This document shows, piece by piece, positions 24,001 to 33,830 of a stretch of 64,000 nucleotides of DNA; position 1 is the first letter of the stretch; each line of letters starts with the position of its first letter. Both the position numbers and the translations under genes were made by a program. The notes under the pieces are model-generated. The model did not search any database, was not told the DNA's origin, and saw only the letters and a program-made list of their open reading frames with translations. The DNA is from Mangifera indica (lineage: Eukaryota > Streptophyta > Magnoliopsida > Sapindales > Anacardiaceae). The stretch spans positions 4,360,001 to 4,424,000 of the forward strand of contig NC_058138.1 of assembly GCF_011075055.1 (NCBI RefSeq), read 5' to 3'.

Positions 24001-24088
24001 CGGTGGTATAGAGCTGGTAATCAGTGGATACGCCTTCGAGTAACGAGAGTTGGAGCTTGTGTACGGCGTCGTTTAGGCGCTTCGCCAT
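21047..24088 (-). pseudogene. RPAP2/RTR1-like CTD phosphatase pseudogene (copy 2)
   Basis: Exon 1 (24088-23524) begins MAKRLNDAVHKLQLSLLEG and carries CGYPLC, YRISLKEHKVYDLQEVYLFC and CSTSCLVNSKAF, the Cys pairs of the RTR1 zinc-binding domain. Codon 66 is TGA (complement of 23891-23893) where copy 1 has CGA. The exon ends in phase 1 at GAATGAAG/GTATAC. Exon 2 starts at 21347 after a TTATTGCAG acceptor and reads GVSAKTNKQNSKKDTFFSDV, NFMSTIIMNDEYSISKVPSG, then TAG and TAA stops, then more family-like acidic sequence. It is cut at about 21047, where the transposon palindrome begins; the C-terminal half of the usual 600-700 aa protein is gone. Three nonsense codons plus truncation make it a pseudogene. 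The 2.2-kb intron contains a MITE. Confidence 0.88.
22451..22930. mobile_element. PIF/Harbinger-type (Tourist-like) MITE, family 1, well preserved
   Basis: The ends are GGGGGCGTTTGGTT and AACCAAACGCCCCC, flanked by TAA on both sides (22448-22450 and 22931-22933), the 3-bp target duplication typical of PIF/Harbinger elements. It is 480 bp with no coding capacity, and is internally rich in GATTAC/GTAATC words. It is inserted in the intron of the RPAP2 pseudogene. A close relative is at 41265-41746. Confidence 0.9.
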
Positions 24089-24277
24089 AGCCTGAAACGA
24101 GGCATTAGAGTTGGAGAAGGGGCTCACGGGAGTCCTAAGTAGAATTGAAACACGGGCAAAGCACTGTTTTCACCCAATGTTTTTTGACATTACGTACTCA
24201 CCCTTAATTTTGAAAAAGCCAAATACACACCCATTCTTTTCTCTCGTTCTTTTAGATCGTCTCGAGTTGACTCGGCC

Positions 24278-24540
24278 TCACTCTCTGTCTTGAGCAACAT
24301 CAGACACAGATTCTACAGCAAAAGAAAACTCAGGATCAGCAAGTCTGAAACTTTTCGAGGGATTATTTCTCAACCCACAACCAAAAGATTTCTCTTCTCC
24401 TACTTGTCCAATTTTACCATCTTCCACTTCCCGTTCTTCCCCCGAAGAAGAAGATGAAGTAGAGTCAGTACAATGGCAACGAGGAATCTGTGGAGGAAGA
24501 CTTGATAAAGCAATCAAATTTATATCAAGATAAAGTATGC
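24278..24540 (-). other. Unrecognised exon-like open frame
   Basis: The minus-strand frame encodes about 79 residues, including a Ser run followed by an acidic segment (SSSSSGEEREVEDGKIG) and FRLADPEFSFAVESVSDVAQ. Its GC content is higher than the surroundings and composition is protein-like, but I recognise no family. It lies upstream of the RPAP2 pseudogene on the same strand with no obvious splice link. It may be a captured gene fragment. Confidence 0.25.
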
Positions 24541-24849
24541 TTTCATCAACGCATACGTAATTGAAATATTTAATTTACGAGAGTGTTTTTGTTATTACTT
24601 TACAAAAGGGTTAAATGGAGCTTTTTCAAAGGTCGCTATCTGTTATCTCAACAAACCTTAGGTTGGAAATATTTCTTTTGCCCTTGCACCAAAGGATAAA
24701 ACGGGGGCTTAGCCCCAAATGTTTGGAAATTAATTCGTAATTATTAATGTCGAATAATATATAATATGTATTTTATAATATGATATAATATAAATAAAAA
24801 TAATAAATATTATAAGATATATAAAATTAATATTTTAAAATACTCAATA

Positions 24850-25330
24850 ACACGAGCATTTGGTTTGGGTAATGTTTTATTACCAAAATTGAAATATTCT
24901 CTTAAAAATATATTATTTAGAGTATTACTAAATATAAATTATTATTATGTTTTATAAAATTTGAGAAGTATAAATAATTACTGTATTTAATTAAAAGAAA
25001 CAAAAAAAAATATTAATATATTATTTTACTTAAACGCCCTTTAATATGATTATTTTAAAATATTTTTTATGTTAGTTATATTAATTGAAAATGAAGTTAT
25101 TTTTGTTATAAAAAATAATAAACAAAAATATAATTATAAAAAAAATCAAAATTATCTTGATAATCCTTTAATACTTAAGGTAGAAGTGATAATCAGATTA
25201 TTTTTTATATTATTTGTCAAATCACCATTAGTAATAGAAGATTACCGTAATATTTTATTACTTATAAACCAAACAAAATAATATAAATAATAAAATATAT
25301 ATTACCAGAACAATCTTTAAAACCTTTCCC
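24850..25330. mobile_element. Degenerate family 1 MITE
   Basis: It starts with GCATTTGGTTTGGGTAATGT and retains the order TTATTACCAAAAT, TATAAATTATTATTATGTTT, TTACTTAAACGCCC and a GGTAGAAGTGATAATCAGAT block. It ends near an AACCTTTCCC-like remnant. It is far more diverged than the copies at 22.45 and 41.27 kb. Confidence 0.7.
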
Positions 25331-25890
25331 GTAAAAAGTAAATGTAGAAAACTCTAAACAGTGAATTGATGAACTAGTTTAAAAACGTTTTTGTTTTCTA
25401 TGTAACATATATCGAATTCTAGTTAAGAGATTCTATTCGTTTTAAAACCGAACTGAACTCAAACTACAGAGAATTTAGCTCAGTTTGACTAGCAAGTTAG
25501 ATAGATAACTCAGTTCGATTCGAATTTGATCATGACTTAATTCGAATTATATTAAATAATTCTTAAACGATGTTGTTTTGTCAATACATCACGAATTCAA
25601 GCTAAAAATCTAAGCCGCATATCGGAGCAATGAAATTGAACCGTAAATTTGAATCAAACTAGAACAAATTATTTTCATTCAAATCAAACTTAAACCATCT
25701 TTAATGTTGACTTGAAAAATTCAAACCGAACTTCAATCAAGTTATTTTTAATTTGAGTTGAACTCGAACCAAGGGTTGTTTAAGCAGCTCAGTTCATTAC
25801 AACCCTTAATCAATCAATCCATCTAGTGGCTTTCTTTAATTTCCCTTTGAAATTTCGACTTTCTTTAATTTCTCTTTCTCACAATTTTGC
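25331..25890. other. Non-coding, GAACTCGAA-type degenerate repeat
   Basis: No gene is seen. The segment 25430-25800 is built of GAACTCAAACT/GAATTCGAA-like words, an interspersed style found at many places in the window. Confidence 0.4.
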
Positions 25891-26130
25891 TCTCACATGG
25901 ATACTTCCTGTGTTCGCCTTTGTTCATTACTTGTTTCCTCATCTGGTGGCTTTCATTTGTAAGCAAAGTTCTGGTTTTTAATCCAAGGATCACGATTCAG
26001 AGACATTGATTCAACGAAGCAGAGGTGACTTACTTTTTTTCCCTCTTTCTCTTTTTTATGTGAAATTTTGGATTTTGGATTGGAATTGATATTGGTTTTT
26101 GGCTATTAGCAGCTTTATTCGATTATCTGG
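25890..26130 (+). other. Possible leader exon of a lost gene
   Basis: A CT-rich stretch with ATGGATACTTCCTGTGTTCG leads into possible donors (TTTGTAAGC at about 25955, AGAGGTGACT at about 26025). It looks like a plant first exon, but no second exon follows before old MITE sequence. It could belong with the orphan terminal exon at 27181. Confidence 0.2.
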
Positions 26131-26460
26131 ATTTTAGTATATTATTTTACTTAATTGTCTTAAAATTTAATTATTTTAAAATATTTTGTATAGGGTTACT
26201 GCATTAATTAAAAATAAAATTATTTTTACCTAAAAAAATAGATAAGGGTATAATTATAATAAAATCAAAATTATCTTAATAACTTTTTTATATTTAAAAT
26301 AAAGATGATAATCAGATAATCTCTTATATTACCTCTTATGTTATCATTAATAATAAAAAATTATTAAAATATTTTATTATTTAAAATTTAAATAAAGTAA
26401 TACAAATAATAAATGATAGATTAATAAAATAATTTTTATATGCATTTAACCAATCATCCC
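26130..26460. mobile_element. Remnant of a family 1 MITE
   Basis: It keeps TTACTTAATTGTCTTAAAAT and TGCATTAATTAAAAATAAAA, followed by an AAAGATGATAATCAGATAAT block, in the order seen in the intact copies. The left end is missing and the right end is decayed. Confidence 0.5.
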
Positions 26461-27180
26461 CTTAAGGTTCCAAAAGAAGCGGAATGGAACTTCTTTGCTT
26501 GAGTAGGCGTAGAAGCTCCATAAAATACGTCAATACTTTAGCTAACCAAATAACATTTTTACTAATTAATAATAAAATAAAATATTTAAATTAAAAAAAT
26601 ATATATGAATAACTATAATTATATACAATCTATAAAAATTTTAATTATTATTGATATTATCTTTCAACATTTTTATAATTTATTTATAATAAATTTTATT
26701 AATGTATTATTTCTATAAAATATTCAAATTAATTCGTCTCATATCGAGTTATTTTCGTGTAAACCGTAACATTTCCGAATGTAATTTCGAATGATGTCAG
26801 ATTGACTCGAAAAATTTTTTGTCTGAAAAATTTAACCCTGACCCAATTTTTTTTGTGTTGAATTGAGTTCACAAATCGTGTTAAAAATTGTCAATTTTAA
26901 ACAAAACAATATCATTTTACAAACACTTAATTTAATTCAAATCAAGTGATGAGACAAATTCAAACTAAATCGAACCATCTACTCGACTCACAAACCAAAT
27001 CGAGTTAAACTCTCTCTTACTTAAATTTGATTCAATTCTAAAAACAAATCAAACCTTATAACTCGAATTCAATTTAAATTCAAAATAAATACATTCAAAT
27101 CAACCCGAACCAATTTTCAAGCCCATGTCAACTTAGTTTGGATCCAACCCTAAAGACAAGAAATCAGAACAGCCGATAAA
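26461..27180. other. Non-coding AT-rich stretch
   Basis: No gene is seen. The segment 26830-27120 is GAACTCAAATT/GAATTCAATT-type degenerate repeat. Confidence 0.4.
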
Positions 27181-27345
27181 GGTGGCAATGGCAAGCCTGC
27201 CTTGTACAAGGCAACCCTGAGGTCAGATAATCAGGAGATGTCCAAGTGCTTTGAATGTAGCAACAGGCTAAACTTGCCTGACCAAAAAAATGAAGAAACT
27301 GCTAGGAAGTTTGCCAGTGGTGGTTCTGAGGATTCCGGCAACTAA
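27181..27345 (+). pseudogene. Orphan terminal exon of an unrecognised protein
   Basis: The frame reads GGNGKPALYKATLRSDNQEM, SKCFECSNRLNLPDQKNEET and ARKFASGGSEDSGN, then TAA. Composition is clearly protein-like, with a CxxC pair, and a candidate AG acceptor lies just upstream (AATCAG). The preceding frame is closed by a stop within 15 codons. No other exon of this protein was found within 1.5 kb upstream apart from a weak leader-like piece at 25.9 kb. I do not recognise the family; it is probably a relic or captured exon. Confidence 0.4.
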
Positions 27346-27445
27346 AGCAACAGCTTCAGATGCAGGAATTTTTCGGAGAATGTGTATAGAATTTTAAATG
27401 GTCTTGGTTGCATCTCTGTATTTTATGCACAAAATTTATCTTATG

Positions 27446-27539
27446 TTAATTATGCATAATTAATCCCAAGCATAATTAGTGAATATAACAAAATTATGCA
27501 TAATTATGAAATTATGAAAAAGGTAATTATGCATAATTA
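27446..27539. repeat. Three perfect short palindromes around ATTATGCATAAT
   Basis: TTAATTATGCATAATTAA at 27446-27463, AATTATGCATAATT at 27492-27505 and TAATTATGCATAATTA at 27524-27539 are each perfect dyads sharing the same 14-bp core. They lie downstream of SPT16. Confidence 0.85.
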
Positions 27540-27894
27540 GTTTCTGCAACTTAAGATCCACCTGGTAATGATACCAGGCCAGTACAGTAGTAAGAAACTA
27601 ATCGTTTGAACTAGCAATTGTATAACACATTCATCTGATATAAGGAAACAGATGAATACTTAGACCTTAAAACATACTACTATTTAATATAAGCTAGACA
27701 AACAGCCCAATTCTGATAACATCGACAGAACAACTGAAACTAATTTCCACTGATGTACATGGCAAAAATCTAGATAGACATTGATCAAATATGCCCAGCA
27801 TCTACCGACAACCACTAAGAATTCCATAATCCCAAGCTACGTTAGAACTACTGCATTCTAAATCATCAGCAAGCAATGGGTAAAAACTTCATTC

Positions 27895-30800
27895 TCACCT
27901 CAATTTAGGACGTTTTTGGAAACTGCTGCTGCCTGGAGGTGCTCGGGACTTGGAGAAGGCTTTCATCTTTCTTCTCTTCCTCTCTACTTCACTGTCTGAA
28001 TCATCTCCTTTTTCTCTGTCAGCATTGCTGGCTTCCCTCTCTAACTCCTCCCATGTCTTTCCTTTCTCCTCTTCTGAGTCTTCTTCTGAGTCTTCTTCCT
28101 CTTCATCCTCGGATTCCACCAGTGATTCACTGTTGGAATCATCATCGACTGAGACAGATTCCTCCTCCATATCTGATGGTTCATAACCCTGATCTGATTC
28201 TTCTGAGTTCTCAGACTCTGAATCACTGGCTTCCAGATTTAAGAATTCCCAACCCCCGTCAGCTACAAAGCTCTGAGGATCATCAGTGATTGTCTTCAAT
28301 ATCTGCCGCCAGTTGAGATTCAACCTACTTTCATAATACTTGATGTCTGTGGTGTCAAGCCATTCCTTGATGCTATCAAGTGATGAGGAAGGGATGGAAT
28401 CAATCCTCAAAACATCACGCTTGAAGTCTTTAAAGACAACGGTCATGTCAAAATTTTTCTGTCCAAGACCAACTCTCTCAAGGTTAACAATCTCAATCTC
28501 ACTTAGACTGACCACCAGAAAAGGAGTCTCTATCAGCTCAACCAAGCAGCTTGAAGTAGGAACAATGAAGGCAGAGGACTTGTGCGGCACTCCATGGAAG
28601 CCAAGATCTCTCAGAGGCTGATCAAATTCAAGGTCAAGCCCACTGAATTGAGGCTGCCCCCAAAGATCATTTACTCGATTCACAAAGCTTTGAAAATCCA
28701 TATTAATCTTGTTCTTCCTAGCCCTCTCTCGTTGTTCTTCTTCAATCTCATCTGGATCATAGGCAGATCTCTTACCACCTCCAATTGTTTGAACTGTGTC
28801 CATCACCTCAACATAAAACTGCACATCTTTGGTTTTCTTGTTTCCCACCATGATATGGTTGTGCAAATGGAAGTGGAGAAGGGTGATCATTTCCTTTTCA
28901 GCAGGCTGGAAAAAAGCATGTTTTATGTTACCAAACATAATGTCCACTCGCTCTTCAGGTCTAGAAGTAGAATATCTAAACCCATTCACGTGAGCTTCAA
29001 GTGTACCTGTTATCTTTCTTCCACGGCCTCCAAAAATTGGTCGAATCCAAAGGTCATGCAATCTTATGGGCTTGAATCTGTTACCAGCAAGTTGAAGTTT
29101 TTCTTGTGTAACCAAAGTGGCCCTCTCAGCTCTCTCAGACTCCCTGGCCATAACTTGACGACGAAGTGTTTTAATCAGCCCCACAACTTCACTAATGTGC
29201 CTTGGATCCTTAGATCGGAAGGAAACCTCCTTCAGATAGATTGCCCCTTGAAATTTCAAAGAGTTTGTGTCATGGGGATTGAATGGGGTCCCAGGAACAT
29301 TAAATATGATGCGAATATAACAATTCCGGTTTGTGTCTTGCTGGCTGGAAACTGTCCTTATGGTAGCTACATGGAATGGTACCATACTTCCATAAATAGG
29401 CAAGAGCACTGCCTCATTCTTCTGGTCAATCTGTATCATCAAATCTCTTGGAGGTGGGAGATCATTGACATTCTTATATGCAATCAAGTCTGTTGTTGTT
29501 CTAGCAGCAGATCGACTATCTCCAGCTCCACTTCCAACACCAGCAAGTCTCCTGGCAGTTTCTTCATTCTTTTGACGAGCAAGCTCAGCCTGGTGCTGCC
29601 TCCGCTGTTCCTCCTTTGAAATCTCCTGATTATCAGACCTGAGTGTTGTCTTAGATGGGAAGGCATCCATGCCATTAGCCTCAGCTTTTACACTTTGCCT
29701 TTCTTCTACCTCCTCATCCTCATTAAATGAATAAGCTATATCCTTAAGAGCTTTAGAACTCTTAGAAGTTACCACATCTGGATTTTTTTCACCAACAACA
29801 ACAGTGTCAGCAACTAACAGAGAGAAGATCTCACTCTTTGATTTTTTGGTCTGGTTGGGCAAATTCTGGAAACCAATTGATACATTAAAAATCATTTTCT
29901 CTTTGATAACTCTATCATTCTTTGCATTCAGATTCAAGCCTGACTCTCTAAACTCAAGGCCAATGCCTGTGCCAGCAGATTTTGTCAGATTAGGAACCAG
30001 TTCTGGCGCATCCTTCTCAACCACAGAGAGTGCTGCTAGGTAAGCTGCACTGACCTTGTTCCCAGGCTTCAAAGCAGCAATAGCAGCTTCATGGGCTTTC
30101 AGAAGAACCTCATAAGCCTTGCTCTGCAAAGGTGTCGCATCAATCAAATAAGACCTGGCAATATTTGAGCAATAACTGTTATACCGGCAACCAACTGCAC
30201 AAATAATTACACTTCCAGAATCATAGTACAAGAACTCATCATTGCTGGCAGCACTAGGTCTGAGATCAAACTGCCCTCCACTCTGAAATATGGGAGGATA
30301 ACATATGTCAACATTCTCTGCCCTCAGCTTCACCCCAGCTTTTGTAGGTTCCAGTATCGCCTTCTCTGCCTCATCCATCAACGAAGAATGAGTGACTTTC
30401 TTTTCCTCATCAATAACATTCTCAAGTTTTGGAACAACAATTCTGTTCATAACATTATAAGTCAAGTAACCAGCTTTCTTCACATTCATAATCTCATCTG
30501 GGTCCTTAACAGCAAACAGTTCAGACAACCCATTGGTTATGTCACCAAGCTGAAATCCTGTATTCTTCAGTTTTTCGGCCCATGTCTCCAAAAGTTTCCC
30601 TTCAGGAGTCTCTCTTGCTATGTATCCAACTACAGGGCTATCATTGCCATCTACCTTTGACTGAGCACGTATAGCACTAAATATAGCATTCATCAATTCA
30701 ACACCATCATCAGTCTTTGCCTTGGCATGGATAACAACATCAACACCCACTGCCTCCCTAGCAGACCGCTTCACAACTCCAAGCAGAGAAGCCTTCTTCT

Positions 30801-31095
30801 GGCTACACAAGAAATGAATCTGCTTCTTCATGAAAACCATTATAGTCTCTGGGAACTCATAACCCAGCAGCCATATGTTAAGGGCTGACGATTTCAGGTA
30901 GCGCAAATCTTCTGAAGCTGGAGGTGTTGCTATAGCAAGGACATCAGCTGAACCCCAGGCATCAGATTTGTTCCTATTCCAGTGCGAATAAAGGTACTTC
31001 AATCGTGTGGTAAAGTTCTCCAAATTAATGGAATAAGCACTTCCTCCTCCAGCGCCATTTGGAGCTTGGGCATTTCCATTACGATTTTCAGCCAT
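27895..31095 (-). CDS. SPT16: FACT complex subunit SPT16
   Basis: This is a single uninterrupted 1066-codon frame, close to the roughly 1070 aa of plant SPT16, which also lacks coding introns. SPT16 pairs with SSRP1 to form FACT, the nuclear histone chaperone that opens and rebuilds nucleosomes during transcription and replication. The N-terminal aminopeptidase-like domain (about residues 22-445) includes YLYSHWNRNKSDAWGSADVL, EFLYYDSGSVIICAVGCRYN and SAGTGIGLEFRESGL. A charged linker has EEQRRQHQAELARQKNEETA. The dimerisation and Rtt106-like middle domains run to about 930. The C-terminal tail (about 955-1037) is the acidic histone-binding segment (VESEDEEEEDSEEDSEEEKG), then a basic end. 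The start used is MAENRNGNAQ at 31095; the frame extends 28 codons further only through a non-ATG start and a predicted splice acceptor at 31126. No damage is visible. Confidence 0.97.
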   Translation of the reverse strand: MAENRNGNAQAPNGAGGGSAYSINLENFTTRLKYLYSHWNRNKSDAWGSADVLAIATPPASEDLRYLKSSALNIWLLGYEFPETIMVFMKKQIHFLCSQKKASLLGVVKRSAREAVGVDVVIHAKAKTDDGVELMNAIFSAIRAQSKVDGNDSPVVGYIARETPEGKLLETWAEKLKNTGFQLGDITNGLSELFAVKDPDEIMNVKKAGYLTYNVMNRIVVPKLENVIDEEKKVTHSSLMDEAEKAILEPTKAGVKLRAENVDICYPPIFQSGGQFDLRPSAASNDEFLYYDSGSVIICAVGCRYNSYCSNIARSYLIDATPLQSKAYEVLLKAHEAAIAALKPGNKVSAAYLAALSVVEKDAPELVPNLTKSAGTGIGLEFRESGLNLNAKNDRVIKEKMIFNVSIGFQNLPNQTKKSKSEIFSLLVADTVVVGEKNPDVVTSKSSKALKDIAYSFNEDEEVEERQSVKAEANGMDAFPSKTTLRSDNQEISKEEQRRQHQAELARQKNEETARRLAGVGSGAGDSRSAARTTTDLIAYKNVNDLPPPRDLMIQIDQKNEAVLLPIYGSMVPFHVATIRTVSSQQDTNRNCYIRIIFNVPGTPFNPHDTNSLKFQGAIYLKEVSFRSKDPRHISEVVGLIKTLRRQVMARESERAERATLVTQEKLQLAGNRFKPIRLHDLWIRPIFGGRGRKITGTLEAHVNGFRYSTSRPEERVDIMFGNIKHAFFQPAEKEMITLLHFHLHNHIMVGNKKTKDVQFYVEVMDTVQTIGGGKRSAYDPDEIEEEQRERARKNKINMDFQSFVNRVNDLWGQPQFSGLDLEFDQPLRDLGFHGVPHKSSAFIVPTSSCLVELIETPFLVVSLSEIEIVNLERVGLGQKNFDMTVVFKDFKRDVLRIDSIPSSSLDSIKEWLDTTDIKYYESRLNLNWRQILKTITDDPQSFVADGGWEFLNLEASDSESENSEESDQGYEPSDMEEESVSVDDDSNSESLVESEDEEEEDSEEDSEEEKGKTWEELEREASNADREKGDDSDSEVERKRRKMKAFSKSRAPPGSSSFQKRPKLR

Positions 31096-31125
31096 CTGAT
31101 GAAACTGCACAGGGTCACAACTAGT

Positions 31126-33120
31126 CTGCATAACAGAAAATGGCCAGTAAATTAACCGTAAGCAGACCATGAAGTACACAAAGATACAATTCTCTTCATT
31201 GATATTTCATCAGGCCAGACTTATGACATATCATTATTTCATTATTCCTACGAAAAGAATCTTAAAACAAATTCCTCATTGAAATAAAATAACAAACTTC
31301 AGACTATGTTAGACATTAAGCTTAGAAAAAATAACTTCTTAAATCATATGACGCAGTCATTTATGTTAGGAACTCTTTAATCCAAAGCTAAAATGCATTC
31401 AAAGAGCAATAGGAATGTTTCGCAAATTATTTGAATGTCAAATGAATATAGAGAAGGATCCATCTCCAAAGTGTAAGTCATCGAAACCTAAAAATGTACT
31501 GAATACACCCAATTTACTTAAACCATATAATTAAAGTGATTTTTATTCTATAACTGAAGCATAAAATCAATGTGCTGTTAAAGCCAGGAATAAGAATTTC
31601 AAGTCACACTAGACAACAATTCCAACCACTACACATCCAGATCTCTTATAAACACATACATAGAAAAAAATTGAAGTCAGAGCTTCAAAAGAGATGAAAA
31701 ATTCTATATGATACTTGATGTGCCTCACTCGAAACTATGAGTTAGATGACAAAAAATAATTCTGCCAAATTCCAGTAAATTTCAAAAGCAAATAAAATTT
31801 AAAAAGTTGAACACAGAAGGCTCACATTTCTGGCTCTCAACGAACATCACTCAAACATCAACAATCCAAATTTAATAAATTTCAAAATCATGTACACATA
31901 AGCATGTGTTGTACATCTATGAACAATCAGCCAGACAGATAATCTAAGATAAATGATAGTAATATAAGAGGTCAGTAAGACAAACATCAATTTGAAAACT
32001 TTAACTTATCACTTTAAAGTCTAATCTAAAGCTAACTCAGAGTTCACAATAAACTCAAAGATGAATAATCAAAGAATTCAATGAAGTATGTGAAGAAAAC
32101 TAACTATTCTCAATCAAAAACAGAATGCTTCAACAAACCCCCAATTAGCCTCAGCCACCAATAGCCATCCAATCTAGCCTTTGAACAACCTGAAAATAAT
32201 AGTTTTAGTACTTCTAACCGAGGGAAAGAAAAAAACCTCTAAACAAATAAATTCAACAAAACTTCCAATTCCCCACTTTACGAAGCTACACTTCCATAAA
32301 CTCCAAAACAATTCAAACAACCACAAAAATCAATCAAACGTAAACCAGAGAAATAAACACAGTCAAATTCCAAAGTATCACTCCAAAATGTGACATGATA
32401 CCCTAATTACGGTTTTACCCCTGTACTATGCTGCTGTTGAATCTAGAACAAGAATTAGGGTTTCCTCCTTGCAAACAAGACAAAAATCAATTAGCACTTG
32501 CAGTTGAAAATTCCACTACAGTTTAGATTCAAACTTAATTCGAACCAACTTTGAGTTACTAAAACTCCCAAACAGTTCAATTAGCCACCAAAATCAACAA
32601 ACTTAACCTAGAATATCAATTGCAAAAAGCTCATGATCATTAGGCTTCAACACGATGATTGTTAACTGAAAAATCTAGATTCAACTCCTAATCAGAGTCT
32701 TACCCCTTCTCACGTACCTATTACCGCTATAATCTAGGGTTAGGGTTAGAGTTTCGTCGTCATAAAAAGAATAAAAATGTCGGACCAGAACTAAAAAATT
32801 TCACAACACTAAAATTTCATACATAATTCAAACCAAAATACGATTTAGAACTCACAAACAGTTCAATTAACCACCGAAATCAAGACAACATAGCCTGAAA
32901 CAAAAAATTACAAAAACTCACGCTTCTCACTTTTTCACACGATACTCGACTCCGAAATGTGAGTTTTCACTCCTAATCGGAGTCTTCTCGCTCGTAACCG
33001 CCTGCGAGGCCACACGTTAGGGTTAGGGTTTCGCTTTCGTGAACGCGAAATCAGTTTTCGAAGTCGAAGTGAGGAATGAACGAAGGATGGAGCGAGAAAG
33101 AAGGGATTGCTGGAGCTTAC
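31126..33120 (-). other. Probable 5'UTR intron of SPT16
   Basis: On the minus strand a CTTTC/GTAAGC donor lies at 33120 and a TTATGCAG acceptor at 31126, leaving a 30-nt leader before the ATG. The 2-kb interval has no protein-like frame and is AT-rich. It contains two telo-box clusters (see next entry). Other donors cannot be excluded. Confidence 0.55.
32741..33032 (-). promoter_or_regulatory. Telo-box clusters in the SPT16 leader intron
   Basis: AACCCTAACCCTAG (complement of about 32742-32757) and GAAACCCTAACCCTAACG (complement of about 33016-33032) match the AAACCCTAA telo-box. This element is known from plant ribosomal-protein and cell-cycle genes and is bound by TRB/TRF-like factors. Two separate double copies fit a gene needed in dividing cells. 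Confidence 0.6.
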
Positions 33121-33249
33121 GAAAGTGAAGTGAGAGGAAGATTTGAAGAAAATGATCGAAAAAAATGAGAGAAATTGAGCGATAAAATGAAAGAGAAATC
33201 AAAGAGGGAAGAAATGTGAGAAAGAAAATCGAGAGCCAAAAAATTGTAT

Positions 33250-33305
33250 TTTGAGTTTCGATCAATCTAGAGAACGGCAAGTGCAAGGGCTAAATATATA
33301 TAGGT
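33250..33305 (-). promoter_or_regulatory. SPT16: SPT16 core promoter (TATA box)
   Basis: The complement of 33289-33302 reads CTATATATATTTAG, a good TATA box. Transcription would then start about 30 bp downstream near 33260, giving a first exon of roughly 140 nt to the donor at 33120. Confidence 0.5.
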
Positions 33306-33830
33306 CTCGGGGCCGGACATTGAGGGCGGGAGTTTGAATTAATTACGGGATTTGCCATGTTTATTGAAAGGTTAATATTTATTATCAATAACAATATTAT
33401 ATGTATTTGTTTTAAGTATATAAATTAATATATATTTATATGTATCATCGTATAATTAGATATTATTTTATTTTTAGTTTAAAATTACTCAATCAGATAA
33501 TGATATATATCAAATATATATTTATTTGTATATTTAAAATAAATACGTATAATTTTACTATTATTATTAATGTATATAATTTTATTGAAAATTATTTTTA
33601 AATTGTTTCATCGAGTACTAAAGCATAATATAATAGAGTTCACAACAGCACAAGGGCTAAATATATATAGGTATGAGTGTCGGACATTAAGGGCAAAAGT
33701 TTGAATTAATCACGGGATTTGTCATATCTATTAAAAAATTAATATTTATTATTAGTATACATAATTTTATCAAAAATTATATTTGAATTGTATCATCAAG
33801 TACTAAAGCATAGAATAGAGTACAAAAAAA
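33280..33830. repeat. Direct duplication covering the SPT16 promoter
   Basis: CAAGGGCTAAATATATATAG and the following GGACATT..AGGGC, TTTGAATTAAT and CACGGGATTTG-like blocks occur at 33283-33390 and again at 33650-33755, about 368 bp apart. A second shared block, TCATCGAGTACTAAAGCATA-like, ends each unit at about 33609 and 33795. The TATA box is therefore present twice. Confidence 0.8.
33412..33555. mobile_element. Short palindromic MITE, family 3 (copy a)
   Basis: It contains the family core TAATTAGATATTATTTTATT, TTTTAGTTTAAAATTACTCA and AATCAGATAATGATATATAT, flanked by TATA-rich inverted ends. It lies inside the promoter duplication's first unit and is absent from the second. Confidence 0.5.

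Noticed and set aside
23541..24090. Several plus-strand frames of 60-130 codons
   Set aside because: They are antisense shadows of GC-rich RPAP2 exon 1.
28582..29619. 345-codon frame on the plus strand
   Set aside because: It lies entirely antisense to the conserved SPT16 coding frame; its sequence is not family-like and carries no plant gene signals.
31096..31179. 28-residue N-terminal extension of SPT16
   Set aside because: It would start at GTG, not ATG, and crosses a good splice acceptor at 31126; the family N-terminus begins at the ATG at 31095.
33014..33031. Interstitial telomere repeat
   Set aside because: Only two TTAGGG-like units (plant telomere is TTTAGGG) in a leader; a telo-box regulatory motif explains it better.
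33023..33286. 87-codon minus-strand frame near the SPT16 promoter
   Set aside because: It overlaps the TATA box, leader exon and intron donor and is hydrophobic low-complexity; it does not use a credible ATG context.
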